Below are positions 18,398-28,403 of a DNA stretch of 64,000 nucleotides, piece by piece (within the stretch, counting starts at the first letter, position 1; each line of letters opens with the position of its first letter). The position numbers were made by a program, and so were the translations under genes. The notes beneath the pieces were generated by a model that was not told the DNA's origin, ran no database searches, and was given only the letters and a program-made list of their open reading frames with translations. Source of the stretch: Ktedonobacter robiniae (lineage in GTDB: Bacteria; Chloroflexota; Ktedonobacteria; Ktedonobacterales; Ktedonobacteraceae); contig NZ_BNJG01000001.1 of the NCBI RefSeq assembly GCF_016587375.1, positions 2,542,001 through 2,606,000 of the forward strand. The letters are read 5' to 3'.

Positions 18398-18880
18398 ATG
18401 AATGTTCAGAGCTCAAAAAAAGCGGTACCACGCTCGGTACTGCGTCCAACACATGTCGTAACCTGTTTCCTCCAAAAGGGTGAGGAAGAGCATACTCGCT
18501 TATTGCTGGTGAGAAGAAGTCAGCAGGTGGGGAGCTATCATGGTCGCTGGGCTGGTATCAGTGGATTTGTCGAGGTAGGGATCTCACCTGAGCAGCAGGC
18601 ATATACCGAGATTCGTGAAGAGACGGGACTCGCACGTGAGCAGGTGCATATGTTGCGGCGCGGTGGGATTGTCGAACATGTCGACCAGGATTTGGGGCGT
18701 CACTTCTATGTGCATCCCTTCCTCTTTGCCGTCAACGAGGACGAAAGTATTACGACGGACTGGGAGGCGACAGATATGCGCTGGGTCGATCCAGATACCA
18801 TGCGTAATTTTGAGACCGTACCCAAATTGCGTGAGGCCTATGAGGCGGCTTTGCGTGGCGAAGAGGTCCAAGCTGAATAA
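18398..18880 (+). CDS. Nudix hydrolase
   Basis: A 160-residue Nudix hydrolase, which cleaves nucleoside diphosphates linked to another group. The Nudix box is recognisable as GFVEVGISPEQQAYTEIREE followed by TGL. Two positions differ from the G-x5-E-x7-RE-U-x-EE-x-G-U consensus (the first Glu reads Ile, the Arg of RE reads Thr); the EE pair that binds metal is kept. This may change metal affinity or substrate. I chose ATG 18398 because GAGGTG lies 8 bases upstream; a GTG at 18386 is also in frame. It ends 58 bases before a strong terminator. Confidence 0.8.
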   Translation: MNVQSSKKAVPRSVLRPTHVVTCFLQKGEEEHTRLLLVRRSQQVGSYHGRWAGISGFVEVGISPEQQAYTEIREETGLAREQVHMLRRGGIVEHVDQDLGRHFYVHPFLFAVNEDESITTDWEATDMRWVDPDTMRNFETVPKLREAYEAALRGEEVQAE

Positions 18881-18937
18881 ACGCTCCTTTTGTTTGCTTC
18901 TCTGGATGAGCAGAAACGTATTTGCGCTGGAGCAAGA

Positions 18938-18974
18938 AAGGAGGCACATCCGTTAATTTGGGATGTGCCTCCTT
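18938..18974. terminator. Terminator between Nudix and thiolase genes
   Basis: AAGGAGGCACATCC pairs with GGATGTGCCTCCTT (14 bp, 9-base loop), followed by GTTGTTTG. Serves both convergent genes. Confidence 0.8.
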
Positions 18975-19002
18975 GTTGTTTGAAGCCTATTTTTAGAGGC
19001 GC

Positions 19003-20199
19003 TTAGAGGTGCTCAATAATGGTTGCGATGCCCTGGCCAACGCCGATACACATGGTCGCGAGGCCATAGCGTCCGCCACGGCGCTCTAACTCGTGGAGCA
19101 GGGTAACGACCAGGCGGGCGCCGCTACAGCCTAGTGGATGGCCGAGGGCGATGGCTCCTCCATTGACGTTGAGCCTCTCCTGGTCGATCTCTAGCTCGTG
19201 GCCGCATTGTAGCACCTGGGAGGCAAAGGCCTCGTTCAGCTCGACCAGGTCGATGTCCTGCATGGTTAGTCCTGCGCGTTGCAGAGCTTTGCGGGTTGCG
19301 GGAATGGGTCCCAGGCCCATATAGGCTGGGTCGACGCCAGCGACGGCTGTCGCCACGATGCGCGCCCGTGGATGCAGATCCAGTTCCCTGGCGTGGGAGG
19401 CGGAGGTCACGACCAGGGCCGCGGCTCCATCATTGATGCCAGCCGAGTTCCCAGCGGTCACGCTGCCTCCTTGGCGGAAGACTGGCTTCAGGCGCGCCAG
19501 TTTCCCTAGAGAGGTATCGGGGCGCGGATGCTCGTCCTGGGAGACGCTGAGATCCTCGCCCTTCTTTTGTGGGATCGCGACCGCGACGATCTCCTGGGCA
19601 AACTTTCCTGACTGCTGAGCGGCGACGGCGCGCTGGTGGCTGTGCAGGGCGTAGGCATCCTGCGCCTCACGGCTGATCTGATAGCGCTCGGCAACGTTCT
19701 CGGCGGTCTCGCCCATGCTATAGGGATGATACAACTCGGACAGTTTGGGGTTAACAAAGCGCCAGCCGAGCGTTGTATCCTCAAGCTTCTGCGCACGACC
19801 AAAGGCGTTGTCGCTCTTGCCCATGACTAAGGGGGCGCGTGTCATGCTTTCCACTCCGCCAGCGATAAAGGTATCGCCCGCCCCGGTTTGAATGGCCTGG
19901 GCCGCGCTATTTAGCGCCTGGAGTCCCGAGCCGCAGAGGCGGTTTACCGTCTGACCAGCCACTGTGATAGGGAGGCCCGCCAGGAGCAGCGACATGCGAG
20001 CGACGTTGCGGTTATCCTCGCCAGCCTGATTTGCGCAGCCAAAGACCACATCTTCCACGCTGGCTGGATCAACCTGCGCTCGCCTGAGCGCCTCCTGAAT
20101 GACCAGAGCGCCCAGATCATCTGGGCGTACATCTTTGAGGACACCACCATAGCGCCCGATAGGCGTACGAACTGCCGAAAGAATAACCGCATCTTCCAT
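19003..20199 (-). CDS. Acetyl-CoA acetyltransferase / 3-ketoacyl-CoA thiolase
   Basis: A 398-residue thiolase, which splits 3-ketoacyl-CoA (or condenses acetyl-CoA). All catalytic motifs are intact: the nucleophilic Cys in [10 protein letters not shown] near residue 90, [16 protein letters not shown] with the catalytic His, and CIGVGQG near the end. Last gene of the minus-strand operon CoA-transferase A, B, enoyl-CoA hydratase, thiolase. That neighbourhood points to a degradative route ending in acetyl-CoA. The substrate chain (aromatic, branched or steroid-derived) cannot be read from sequence. A palindromic repeat lies in the 90-base gap before it. Confidence 0.92.
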   Translation of the reverse strand: MEDAVILSAVRTPIGRYGGVLKDVRPDDLGALVIQEALRRAQVDPASVEDVVFGCANQAGEDNRNVARMSLLLAGLPITVAGQTVNRLCGSGLQALNSAAQAIQTGAGDTFIAGGVESMTRAPLVMGKSDNAFGRAQKLEDTTLGWRFVNPKLSELYHPYSMGETAENVAERYQISREAQDAYALHSHQRAVAAQQSGKFAQEIVAVAIPQKKGEDLSVSQDEHPRPDTSLGKLARLKPVFRQGGSVTAGNSAGINDGAAALVVTSASHARELDLHPRARIVATAVAGVDPAYMGLGPIPATRKALQRAGLTMQDIDLVELNEAFASQVLQCGHELEIDQERLNVNGGAIALGHPLGCSGARLVVTLLHELERRGGRYGLATMCIGVGQGIATIIEHL

Positions 20200-20210
20200 G
20201 TTTCATCTCC

Positions 20211-20288
20211 TTAGACGAAAACCAACCCCTTCGGGGGCGCAGCGCCCGCTCTCGCGGCTAGCGCTCACGCGCTCAGGTTTTCGAGAGG
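20211..20288 (-). repeat. Dispersed palindromic repeat, copy E (diverged)
   Basis: Between hydratase and thiolase genes: GACGAAAACCAACCCC ... CTAGCGCT ... GCGCTCAGGTTTTCGAG. Outer arms CGAAAACC/GGTTTTCG pair. It shares the CTAGCGCT and GCTCAGGTTTTCG blocks with the other copies but is the most diverged. It sits inside an operon and may affect thiolase expression. Confidence 0.65.
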
Positions 20289-20290
20289 CA

Positions 20291-21067
20291 CTACCTGCCC
20301 TTGAACTCGGCCTGGCGCTTCTCAATAAAGGCGTGCATGCCCTCACGCATATCCTCGGTCGCGAAGAGCAAGAAGAAGTTTTTGCGCTCGATCTCCAGCC
20401 CATCTTCCAGCGGCGTCTCAAAGGCGGAGAGTACCGACTCCTTCGCTAGGCGTGCGGCAACAGGAGCCTGCTGGGCCACCTTCTTCGCTAGCTCAAGAGC
20501 GGCTTTCAGGTGTTCGCCTTTGGGCACGATGCGGTTGACCAGGCCCAGGTCGGCCAGTTCTTGCGCGGGAACCTGCGCGCCTGTCAGCACCATCTCCATG
20601 GCGCGGTACTTGCCGAGAGTACGCGCCAGGCGCTGTGTCCCGCCCGCGCCGGGGATAACTCCAATGAGGATCTCAGGCTGGCCAAAGCGCGCGTTCTCTG
20701 AGGCGATGATCATATCGCAGAGCATTGCCAGCTCGCAGCCGCCACCCAGGGCGTAGCCACCAACGGCGGCGATGAGGGGCGTATGCACACGCTTGATACG
20801 CTGCCAGCCGTCGAAGGCGCTTAGCATCATATCGATGGGCGACTTGTCGGACATCTCCTTGATATCGGCGCCCGCGGCGAAGGCCTTTTCGCCCGAGCCC
20901 GTAATGACGATACAGCGAATCGCCTCGTCGCGATCAAACTCCTCCAACGCGTCAGCCAATTCATTTACAAGCTGGAAATTGAGCGCATTCAATTCTTTGG
21001 GACGGTTCAGGGTCACAATCCCGACGCGCTCGTCACGTTCAATGAGGATATACTGATATTCTGTCAT
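20291..21067 (-). CDS. Enoyl-CoA hydratase/isomerase family protein
   Basis: A 258-residue crotonase-fold enzyme. The oxyanion-hole segments are AFAAGADIKEM (about residues 63-73) and ALGGGCELAMLCD; the two catalytic acids of true hydratases are present (E in GGGCELA and E in FGQPEILIGVIPG). This supports hydration of 2-enoyl-CoA. It lies between the CoA-transferase pair and the thiolase, the standard order for a small beta-oxidation module. The start ATG at 21067 has AAGGAGAG upstream. Confidence 0.92.
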   Translation of the reverse strand: MTEYQYILIERDERVGIVTLNRPKELNALNFQLVNELADALEEFDRDEAIRCIVITGSGEKAFAAGADIKEMSDKSPIDMMLSAFDGWQRIKRVHTPLIAAVGGYALGGGCELAMLCDMIIASENARFGQPEILIGVIPGAGGTQRLARTLGKYRAMEMVLTGAQVPAQELADLGLVNRIVPKGEHLKAALELAKKVAQQAPVAARLAKESVLSAFETPLEDGLEIERKNFFLLFATEDMREGMHAFIEKRQAEFKGR

Positions 21068-21213
21068 AACTCTCCTTAGATGTTTGCTAGAGAACGAGGG
21101 GCGGGGGACACTGCATGGCCCTCATATGCCCCTCAAAAGGGTCTATGTGCCAGAAATATTCTGCTTGTAGTATATCATCCATGAGGGACGCGACGCTGCT
21201 ACAGCACGCGGCT

Positions 21214-21999
21214 CTAACGGGTCCAGACGCCCTGGGGATCGCATTCGCGGATGATGTGTAGTTCCTCGGGGCTGGGTGGTGGCGTCTCGCGGCAGTCGGG
21301 CGCGAGGCGCAGCGGCCAGCCAGTCTGTTCCTGTACTTCCTCGATAGAGGTGCCTGGATGGTAGGATTGTAGCAAGGCCTCGCCGTTATCTGGATCGAAG
21401 GCGAAGAGCCCCAGGGTGGTGATGAGCGCGGCGGGGCCTCCACGGGGCAGGCCGACCCGGCGTCGCCAGGCGCTGCCCGCGGGACCCTCTGCATTGGGAT
21501 AGCCATAGCCGGGGCTGGTCACAAAATCGACGCGCTCGCGCAGGCGATGGCGTTCATGGGGCATGATGATCGCCAGGCGGTGGGCGAGCGAGGCGATATC
21601 GGCTCCGCCCCCGCTGCCAGGGAGGCGCACGCGTGGCTGCTGCCAGTCGCCAATGAGCGAGGTGTTGAGATTCCCATAGCGGTCGATCTCCGCCCCGCCA
21701 ATGAAGCCAAGCTGAACGTCGCCTGCCGCCAGCGAACCCAGGACATTGACCATATCCGTCGTCCAGAGCGCACCAGTGATGTTGGGGGCATCGCCCATGG
21801 TGTAGAGCAGTTCGGGCGCGGGCGTATCGCGCACGATGCCACACTCAAAGAGGCCAATGCAGTTGGGGGCATGCGTGCGTTTCGCCAGGGCAAAAGCCAG
21901 CAGGGGGAGGCGCATCCCGACGAAGACCAGTTCATGATCGTGGATCTGGCGTGCCGCGCATACGACCATCAGTTCGCGCTCGCTATATTCTCTTGCCAT
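21214..21999 (-). CDS. CoA-transferase family subunit B (GctB/IpdB-like)
   Basis: A 261-residue beta subunit of a family-I CoA-transferase-like complex. It contains IGLFECGIVRD, where Glu matches the catalytic position of glutaconate CoA-transferase beta, and QLGFIGGAEIDRYGNLN plus PGSGGGADIASLA typical of this group. It starts 56 bases after subunit A ends, with a weak ribosome site. The closest functional comparison by gene context is GctAB or the mycobacterial IpdAB ring-opening hydrolase, whose neighbours are also a crotonase and a thiolase. Which reaction it performs is open. Confidence 0.85.
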   Translation of the reverse strand: MAREYSERELMVVCAARQIHDHELVFVGMRLPLLAFALAKRTHAPNCIGLFECGIVRDTPAPELLYTMGDAPNITGALWTTDMVNVLGSLAAGDVQLGFIGGAEIDRYGNLNTSLIGDWQQPRVRLPGSGGGADIASLAHRLAIIMPHERHRLRERVDFVTSPGYGYPNAEGPAGSAWRRRVGLPRGGPAALITTLGLFAFDPDNGEALLQSYHPGTSIEEVQEQTGWPLRLAPDCRETPPPSPEELHIIRECDPQGVWTR

Positions 22000-22055
22000 A
22001 TGGATTGCCTTTCTGCACTCGAAAGTGGGCCTTAAGCATGGACCCTACCAAGTAT

Positions 22056-22970
22056 TTAATAACCATAGTCGACGGGGGAGGCGTAGCGATGTTCTCTGAT
22101 TTTCAGGGTACGCATGCGGTCTTCGCCCAGGTGTGCGAGATAAGTAGCACGATTGGGGACGTTCAGGACCCATTCCTCCAACCATTGCTGAAAACCCTCC
22201 TGGGTGCGGGTGCGCTGGTGATACTCATGATAGAAGGCGTGATCGCGATTGTAGCAGCCCTGGACCGAGGAGGGATGTGCTCCCCAGGGTTCATGCACCA
22301 CGGCGCGGACCTTGTAGGATGGGCCAAGCACGCGGTTGGGATCGCTCAAAATAGTCTCGTGTGAGACGAGGTCATCGGCGACGATAATTACATCGCGTGC
22401 GGCCAGAAAGGCGCTTTCACAGATACCGAGATTTCCCCAGGCGTGGGCATTGCCCTCCTCGTCGCTGCGTTGCACATGCACGACCGTCACATCTGGCTGG
22501 AGCGCGGGTACAAGCAGGATGGGGGCCTCATCCAGGGATGAGTGTTTAACGCGCAGGCGTGGGTTCTGGCGGGGAATGTCGCTTCCCAGCAGGGTGCGCG
22601 TGGGTATGTAGGGCGAGCCAACGCTGGCGGCCAGGAGGGCCAGAGCGATGGTATGATTGCTATATTCTTCAACATGGATGGAATGGGGAAGCTGTTTCTC
22701 TACGGCGCGGCGATAGCAGTGGCCCAGGCCCTCGCTCACATTACCGACCCAGGCAGCCTGGATTGTGCTGACGCAGCCTGCGCCGATTAACTGGTCAAAG
22801 AGGATATCGGAAATGGGGCCAATGAGCGCCAGGTTCTGGCGACGCTGGCGAATGATCTCGTGTCCGACGGCGAAGGGAATGAGGGGTTCGAGGGCCAACC
22901 CGAGGGCTACGGAGGCTCCATTGGGAATGTAGCGCGCTACGGCTTCGGCCATTGAGAGACGTTTGCTCAT
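22056..22970 (-). CDS. CoA-transferase family subunit A (GctA/IpdA-like)
   Basis: A 304-residue alpha subunit. It begins MSKRLSMAEAVARYIPNGAS, then shows the CoA-transferase I fold with QPDVTVVHVQRSDEEGNAHAWG, a conserved block of these subunits, and DVIIVADDLVSHETI. I set the start at 22970 because TGGAGA lies upstream; the frame is open to 23048 and another ATG is at 22985. First gene of the four-gene operon. A short repeat sequence (GCATGGACCCTACC at 22037-22050) lies between its end and subunit B. Confidence 0.85.
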   Translation of the reverse strand: MSKRLSMAEAVARYIPNGASVALGLALEPLIPFAVGHEIIRQRRQNLALIGPISDILFDQLIGAGCVSTIQAAWVGNVSEGLGHCYRRAVEKQLPHSIHVEEYSNHTIALALLAASVGSPYIPTRTLLGSDIPRQNPRLRVKHSSLDEAPILLVPALQPDVTVVHVQRSDEEGNAHAWGNLGICESAFLAARDVIIVADDLVSHETILSDPNRVLGPSYKVRAVVHEPWGAHPSSVQGCYNRDHAFYHEYHQRTRTQEGFQQWLEEWVLNVPNRATYLAHLGEDRMRTLKIREHRYASPVDYGY

Positions 22971-23337
22971 ACGCTTGTTCTCCATCGAAGCTAATGCAGG
23001 GAGACACGATAGGGCACCATTGCCACTACCGCAAGTATTCAAGCACACGCTCTTATCCTACCACATTACGCTTTGTATGAAATATTGTGCTCAATTTTTA
23101 CACTTACATAATTCTTGTCCTAAAAATGGGTGTAGAAAGCGTCTAAAAGAGTGAGAGAGGAAAATTGGATGCCTCAGCTTTACCGTTTTTAAGCGCGACA
23201 GAAAGAATAGATAAGTGTGTGGATGGAGGAGGCGGAGAAATGGTGCAAATGTCCCATGTGCCTGGGGGAATGGGACGGTATAGTTGTACCTGTAGCGATG
23301 TGTTGGTCATCGAAAGTATGTGCGAGGAGAAACAGCA

Positions 23338-23607
23338 ATGAAGAACCAGCAGCCAAAGAATGTCCTGTCCGCTCTCGGCCTGTCGTCGTTTGTGTTTGGT
23401 ATGTTGATTGCGGCTGTGGCACTGGGCGCGAATATGCTCCGCCCAACAGTGCATGTGGGAAATACGAGCCTAGACCTGGCGCAGGTGGTCGTGTTGGTTC
23501 TGGGTGTGGTGCTGGTTCTGGCGGGGGGCATGCTGACCTTCCTCAAGGGGAAAGTGGTGAGGCTGATGCGCTGGGATGAGGATGTGCAGGTTGCTGAGCA
23601 GGCGTAG
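23338..23607 (+). CDS. Small two-helix membrane protein of unknown function
   Basis: An 89-residue protein: a short Lys/Gln N-terminus, one membrane helix (about 12-32, SFVFGMLIAAVALGANML), a short outside loop, and a second helix (about 46-68, VVVLVLGVVLVLAGGMLTFL) followed by a basic and acidic tail. Start ATG has GAGGAGA upstream. I do not recognise the family. It is alone between the CoA-transferase operon and the nrd genes and ends at a strong terminator. Confidence 0.7.
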   Translation: MKNQQPKNVLSALGLSSFVFGMLIAAVALGANMLRPTVHVGNTSLDLAQVVVLVLGVVLVLAGGMLTFLKGKVVRLMRWDEDVQVAEQA

Positions 23608-23672
23608 GACGAGCTTACGAAACGCCCTGGAAAGCGTCATTCATAGATAAACGTTACTGATAGATAAAAGAG

Positions 23673-23705
23673 AACAACCCGGAACGACTCTCGTTCCGGG
23701 TTGTT
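23673..23705. terminator. Bidirectional terminator after small membrane protein and nrdB
   Basis: AACAACCCGGAACGA pairs with TCGTTCCGGGTTGTT (15 bp, loop CTC); followed by GTTCT. It lies between two convergent genes. Confidence 0.8.
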
Positions 23706-23725
23706 GTTCTCTGGCTATCCCGCGT

Positions 23726-24811
<1,086 letters not shown>

Positions 24812-24874
24812 GTTCTCTACGAAGCTCCTTATATTGTATATAAATCGGTTTAACCGCTAAATGATGCGGAGATC

Positions 24875-24984
24875 TGTAGGGTCCATGCTTGCATGGACTC
24901 AAAGCGTCGCCCTGCGAGACGTAACTCATCTAGTGGATATCTCGCTTAGGTGGCGTTAGAGTCCATGCAAGCATGGACCCTACA
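24875..24984. repeat. 110-bp inverted-repeat element between nrdA and nrdB
   Basis: Two 26-base arms (24875-24900 and 24959-24984), perfectly inverted, begin and end with TGTAGGGTCCATGC. The same core GCATGGACCCTAC occurs alone near 22037 and 36731. The element is inside the nrdAB operon and would form a long hairpin in the mRNA. Confidence 0.8.
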
Positions 24985-24997
24985 ATTTGCGTGAGTG

Positions 24998-27538
24998 TTA
25001 CTGGCAGGCTTCGCAGTCATCGCCGAGGTTACAGACCGCGCCCTCGCCGCTCAGTTCCAGGGGAATAGGAGCGGACTTAGGCTGCTGGGCCTGATTCTCG
25101 CGCTCGACCTGGATATTGCTCGATGGGCTGCTGTTCTTCATCCAGCGAGGCTGAATGCCGAAGCGGTTAATATCGACGGTCGACTTCTCAACCTGGGTCG
25201 CGGCCAGGGTACGCAGGTAGTATGTGGTCTTGAGGCCGCTGTTCCAGGCTAGCTGGTACATATCACTAAGCTTCTTGCCGCTGGGATTGTAGAGGTAGAG
25301 GTCAATCGACTGTCCCATGTCGATCCACTTCTGTCGGCGGCTGGCGCAAGCGATGAGCCAGCGTGGCTCGATATCAAAGGCGGTCAGGTAACGCTGGCGA
25401 ATCTCCTCCGGCAGGAAGGTCATCTCTTGTAGGGAGCCGTCGTAGTACTTGAGGGCTTCCAGCGTATTGCGATCCCAGATCTCCAGGCGCTTGAGATCGT
25501 CAACCAGGAAGGAATTGATGATCGTGAACTCGCCCGAGAGGTTGCTCTTGACGTAGAGGTTCTTGTAGCTAGGCTCAATCGACTGGCTGACGCCAACGAT
25601 AGAAGAGATGGTCGCGGTCGGAGCAATCGCCATGACATTGCTATTGCGCATACCATTCTGCTTTACTGCCGTGCGCACTTTATCCCAATTCAGGGTCATG
25701 CTGCGGTCCATGTCGACCTTCTGACCGCGTTCCTCCTCCAGGATGGCGATGCTATCGATAGGCAGGATGCCACGATCCCACTTCGAACCTTGGTAGCTGC
25801 CATAGGTGCCACGCTCGGCGGCCAACTCGCTTGAGGCCAGGATAGCGTAGTAGGAGATGGCCTCCATGCTGCGGTCGGCGAACTCGACGGCGGCCTCGCT
25901 GGCATAGCTCACGCCCAGTTTGTAGAGTGCGTCCTGGAAGGCCATCAGACCCAGGCCGACGGGGCGGTGGCGCAGATTGGCATTGCGCGCCTCATCGGTT
26001 GGATAGTAATTAATATCGATCACGTTATCGAGCATGCGAACCGCTGTACGGACGGTCTTCTGCAAGCGCTCGTGATTGAGCTTGCCATCGATGATGTGCG
26101 CTGCCAGGTTAATCGAACCCAGGTTACACACGGCGGTCTCGTCGTTCGAGGTGTTGAGCAGAATTTCGGTGCAGAGATTGCTGCTATGCACGACGCCGGC
26201 GTGATCCTGGGGCGAGCGTACGTTGGAAGGATCCTTAAACGTGATCCAGGGATGGCCAGTCTCGAAGAGGCGGGTCAGCATCTTGCGCCAGAGATCGAGA
26301 GCCGAGACGCGGCGGTAATGCGTGATCTGGCCGGCCTCAACCATGCGCTCGTACTCCTCGTAGCGCTGCTCGAAGGCCTTGCCATAGAGGTCGTGCAGAT
26401 CGGAGACCACGTCCGGACTAAAGAGCGTCCACTGCTCGTTGCGCTCGACGCGCTTCATGAAGAGATCGGAGATCCAACATGCGATATGCATATCATGTGT
26501 GCGGCGGCGATCATCGCCCGTATTCTTGCGCAGGTCGAGGAACTCCTCGATGTCCAGGTGCCAGTTCTCAATGTAGGCACAGACCGCGCCTTTGCGCTTG
26601 CCGCCCTGGTTGACGGCCACTGCGGTATCATTGACGACCTTGAGGAAGGGGATGATGCCCTGGCTGATGCCATTGGTACCCTTGATGTGCGCGCCCAGAG
26701 CGCGAACGCGCGTCCAGTCGTTACCCAGGCCACCAGCCCACTTGGAGAGCAGGGCGTTATCCTGGATGCACTTGAAGATATGGAACAGGTCATCGTCTAC
26801 CGTCGTCAGGTAGCAGGATGAGAGCTGTGGATGGGCTGTACCAGCGTTAAAGAGGGTTGGCGTCGCCGAGGTGAAGTAGAACTGGGAGAGCAGTTCGTAG
26901 AACTCGATGGCGCGAGCTTCTTTATGCTCTTCGTTAAAGGCCAGGCCCATCGCGACGCGCATCCAGAGCAGCTGTGGCAGCTCGAAGCGGCGATTGTTGT
27001 CCTGGAGGAAGTAGCGATCATAAAGGATCTGCAAACCCTGGTAAGCGAAGAGTTGGTCGCGCTCAGGATGGATGGCCGAGGCCAGTTCAACCAGGTCATA
27101 CTCTTGAAAGCGTGGGTCGAGATAGCCCTTGCTCACACCAAATTCAACATAGTCTGAGAGATAGTTTTTATAGATACTGGCCGCGTCATTGAGTCCAACA
27201 CGTGTGGCCTGAGTCGTAGAGAGGGCCTCATTGTAGAGGCTGATCAACAGGAGGCGGGCAGCGACAAAAGTGTAGGCTGGCTCGAACTCGATATTCGTGC
27301 GGGTCGCCATAATCAGTGCCTGCCACAGCTCCGCATCAGAGATACCAGCATACGTGGTAGCATTTACAGATTGGAATAATTGATCAACATTGACCTCGGG
27401 TCCAAAGCCCTGACAAACTTCTTCGAGAATACGTCGTACTGCTTGAGAGTCGGAGGGACTGGTCGCCCCGGTAGAGGTGCTACCCCGCTCGGAATTGCTT
27501 GCCGTATTTAATTCAAATGTATCTGATACTTGAGACAT
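24998..27538 (-). CDS. nrdA: Ribonucleoside-diphosphate reductase large subunit
   Basis: An 846-residue R1 subunit, the catalytic half of class I ribonucleotide reductase. Recognisable parts include [19 protein letters not shown] with an active-site Cys, [21 protein letters not shown] with the thiyl-radical region, [17 protein letters not shown], and the C-terminal CEAC pair that passes reducing power to the active site. A short N-terminal region precedes the catalytic domain; it does not look like a full ATP-cone. It pairs with the class Ic-type small subunit. On the minus strand about 230-240 bases upstream, ACACAATCTAGTG resembles half of an NrdR box, but a second box was not found. Confidence 0.95.
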   Translation of the reverse strand: MSQVSDTFELNTASNSERGSTSTGATSPSDSQAVRRILEEVCQGFGPEVNVDQLFQSVNATTYAGISDAELWQALIMATRTNIEFEPAYTFVAARLLLISLYNEALSTTQATRVGLNDAASIYKNYLSDYVEFGVSKGYLDPRFQEYDLVELASAIHPERDQLFAYQGLQILYDRYFLQDNNRRFELPQLLWMRVAMGLAFNEEHKEARAIEFYELLSQFYFTSATPTLFNAGTAHPQLSSCYLTTVDDDLFHIFKCIQDNALLSKWAGGLGNDWTRVRALGAHIKGTNGISQGIIPFLKVVNDTAVAVNQGGKRKGAVCAYIENWHLDIEEFLDLRKNTGDDRRRTHDMHIACWISDLFMKRVERNEQWTLFSPDVVSDLHDLYGKAFEQRYEEYERMVEAGQITHYRRVSALDLWRKMLTRLFETGHPWITFKDPSNVRSPQDHAGVVHSSNLCTEILLNTSNDETAVCNLGSINLAAHIIDGKLNHERLQKTVRTAVRMLDNVIDINYYPTDEARNANLRHRPVGLGLMAFQDALYKLGVSYASEAAVEFADRSMEAISYYAILASSELAAERGTYGSYQGSKWDRGILPIDSIAILEEERGQKVDMDRSMTLNWDKVRTAVKQNGMRNSNVMAIAPTATISSIVGVSQSIEPSYKNLYVKSNLSGEFTIINSFLVDDLKRLEIWDRNTLEALKYYDGSLQEMTFLPEEIRQRYLTAFDIEPRWLIACASRRQKWIDMGQSIDLYLYNPSGKKLSDMYQLAWNSGLKTTYYLRTLAATQVEKSTVDINRFGIQPRWMKNSSPSSNIQVERENQAQQPKSAPIPLELSGEGAVCNLGDDCEACQ

Positions 27539-28403
27539 GGACTAATACCTCTTATAAAATACAATCAAAAAAGCCTGTCCACAGCCGGATCAGGCTTGAG
27601 AAAGAGGAACGACATAGAGAACAGTCAGACGCGTGTGTTCTGACTGCTAGCAATGCCTCGCGAAAGGCGGAAAGCTCTAGAAAACTCTAAATATACGTTC
27701 TCAGTCTCACCAGTTAAAACGCCAGGGTGAAAGTGTTTTCACTTGTATGAAAATGGTAATTGTTCCCACTAGATTGTGTCTGTGCCAGCCAACCCGTGTT
27801 AACCGTTTTTCTTATATACAGTCTTTTTATCGCTTTTATTGACTAGCTCGCGGCGTGTTAGGTTCTGTGTCTTTTATTTCCGCGTGGTATTACACTACCA
27901 TAAGGCTTGGGAGAAGTCAAGACCGTATGGGACCGAATTCTCAACATGTTGTGTCGAGGTGCACGCTCAGAAACAACATATAGTGGTTTTCTCGCCAGGG
28001 ACGACCTCATACTCTAAGCTTAGCCATACAAATCTTCTACCGGAAGGGCTATAAGCGCTTCTCTGGCTGTTCCTGGCCCTAAAAAGACCGCGATACCGAA
28101 GGCCACAATAGAATGTCTTATCACCTACACGCAGCCAGGACAAGCCAGGGTTCAGAGCCTGGAGCATGAGGAGGCGAAGGTACTACGCCCTCCAACAAAG
28201 AGGTACTACCACATCGTGGATATGCTTTTGAACCAGGGTGCGATTCAGCCTGTGGCATTACTGTTGCCGGTAAAAATATCTGCAAAAGTGATCTTTAGCC
28301 AGGGCTAAGGGGCCTATTATAGTGTTGCCTGGGCATTAGCGGTGGCGGGTATGATAGAGACAGGGGCATGGCCGTGTACACCATATGTCGAAGGGACAAA
28401 GCG
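27539..28403. other. Intergenic region upstream of nrdA and the hybrid regulator
   Basis: About 860 bases with no convincing gene. It must hold the promoters of nrdA (minus strand) and of the regulator at 28404 (plus strand; TATTATAGT near 28316). No tRNA or structured RNA was recognised. Confidence 0.5.

Noticed and set aside
27760..27790. A full NrdR operator upstream of nrdA
   Set aside because: Only one half-like box (ACACAATCTAGTG) was found; two boxes with proper spacing are needed.
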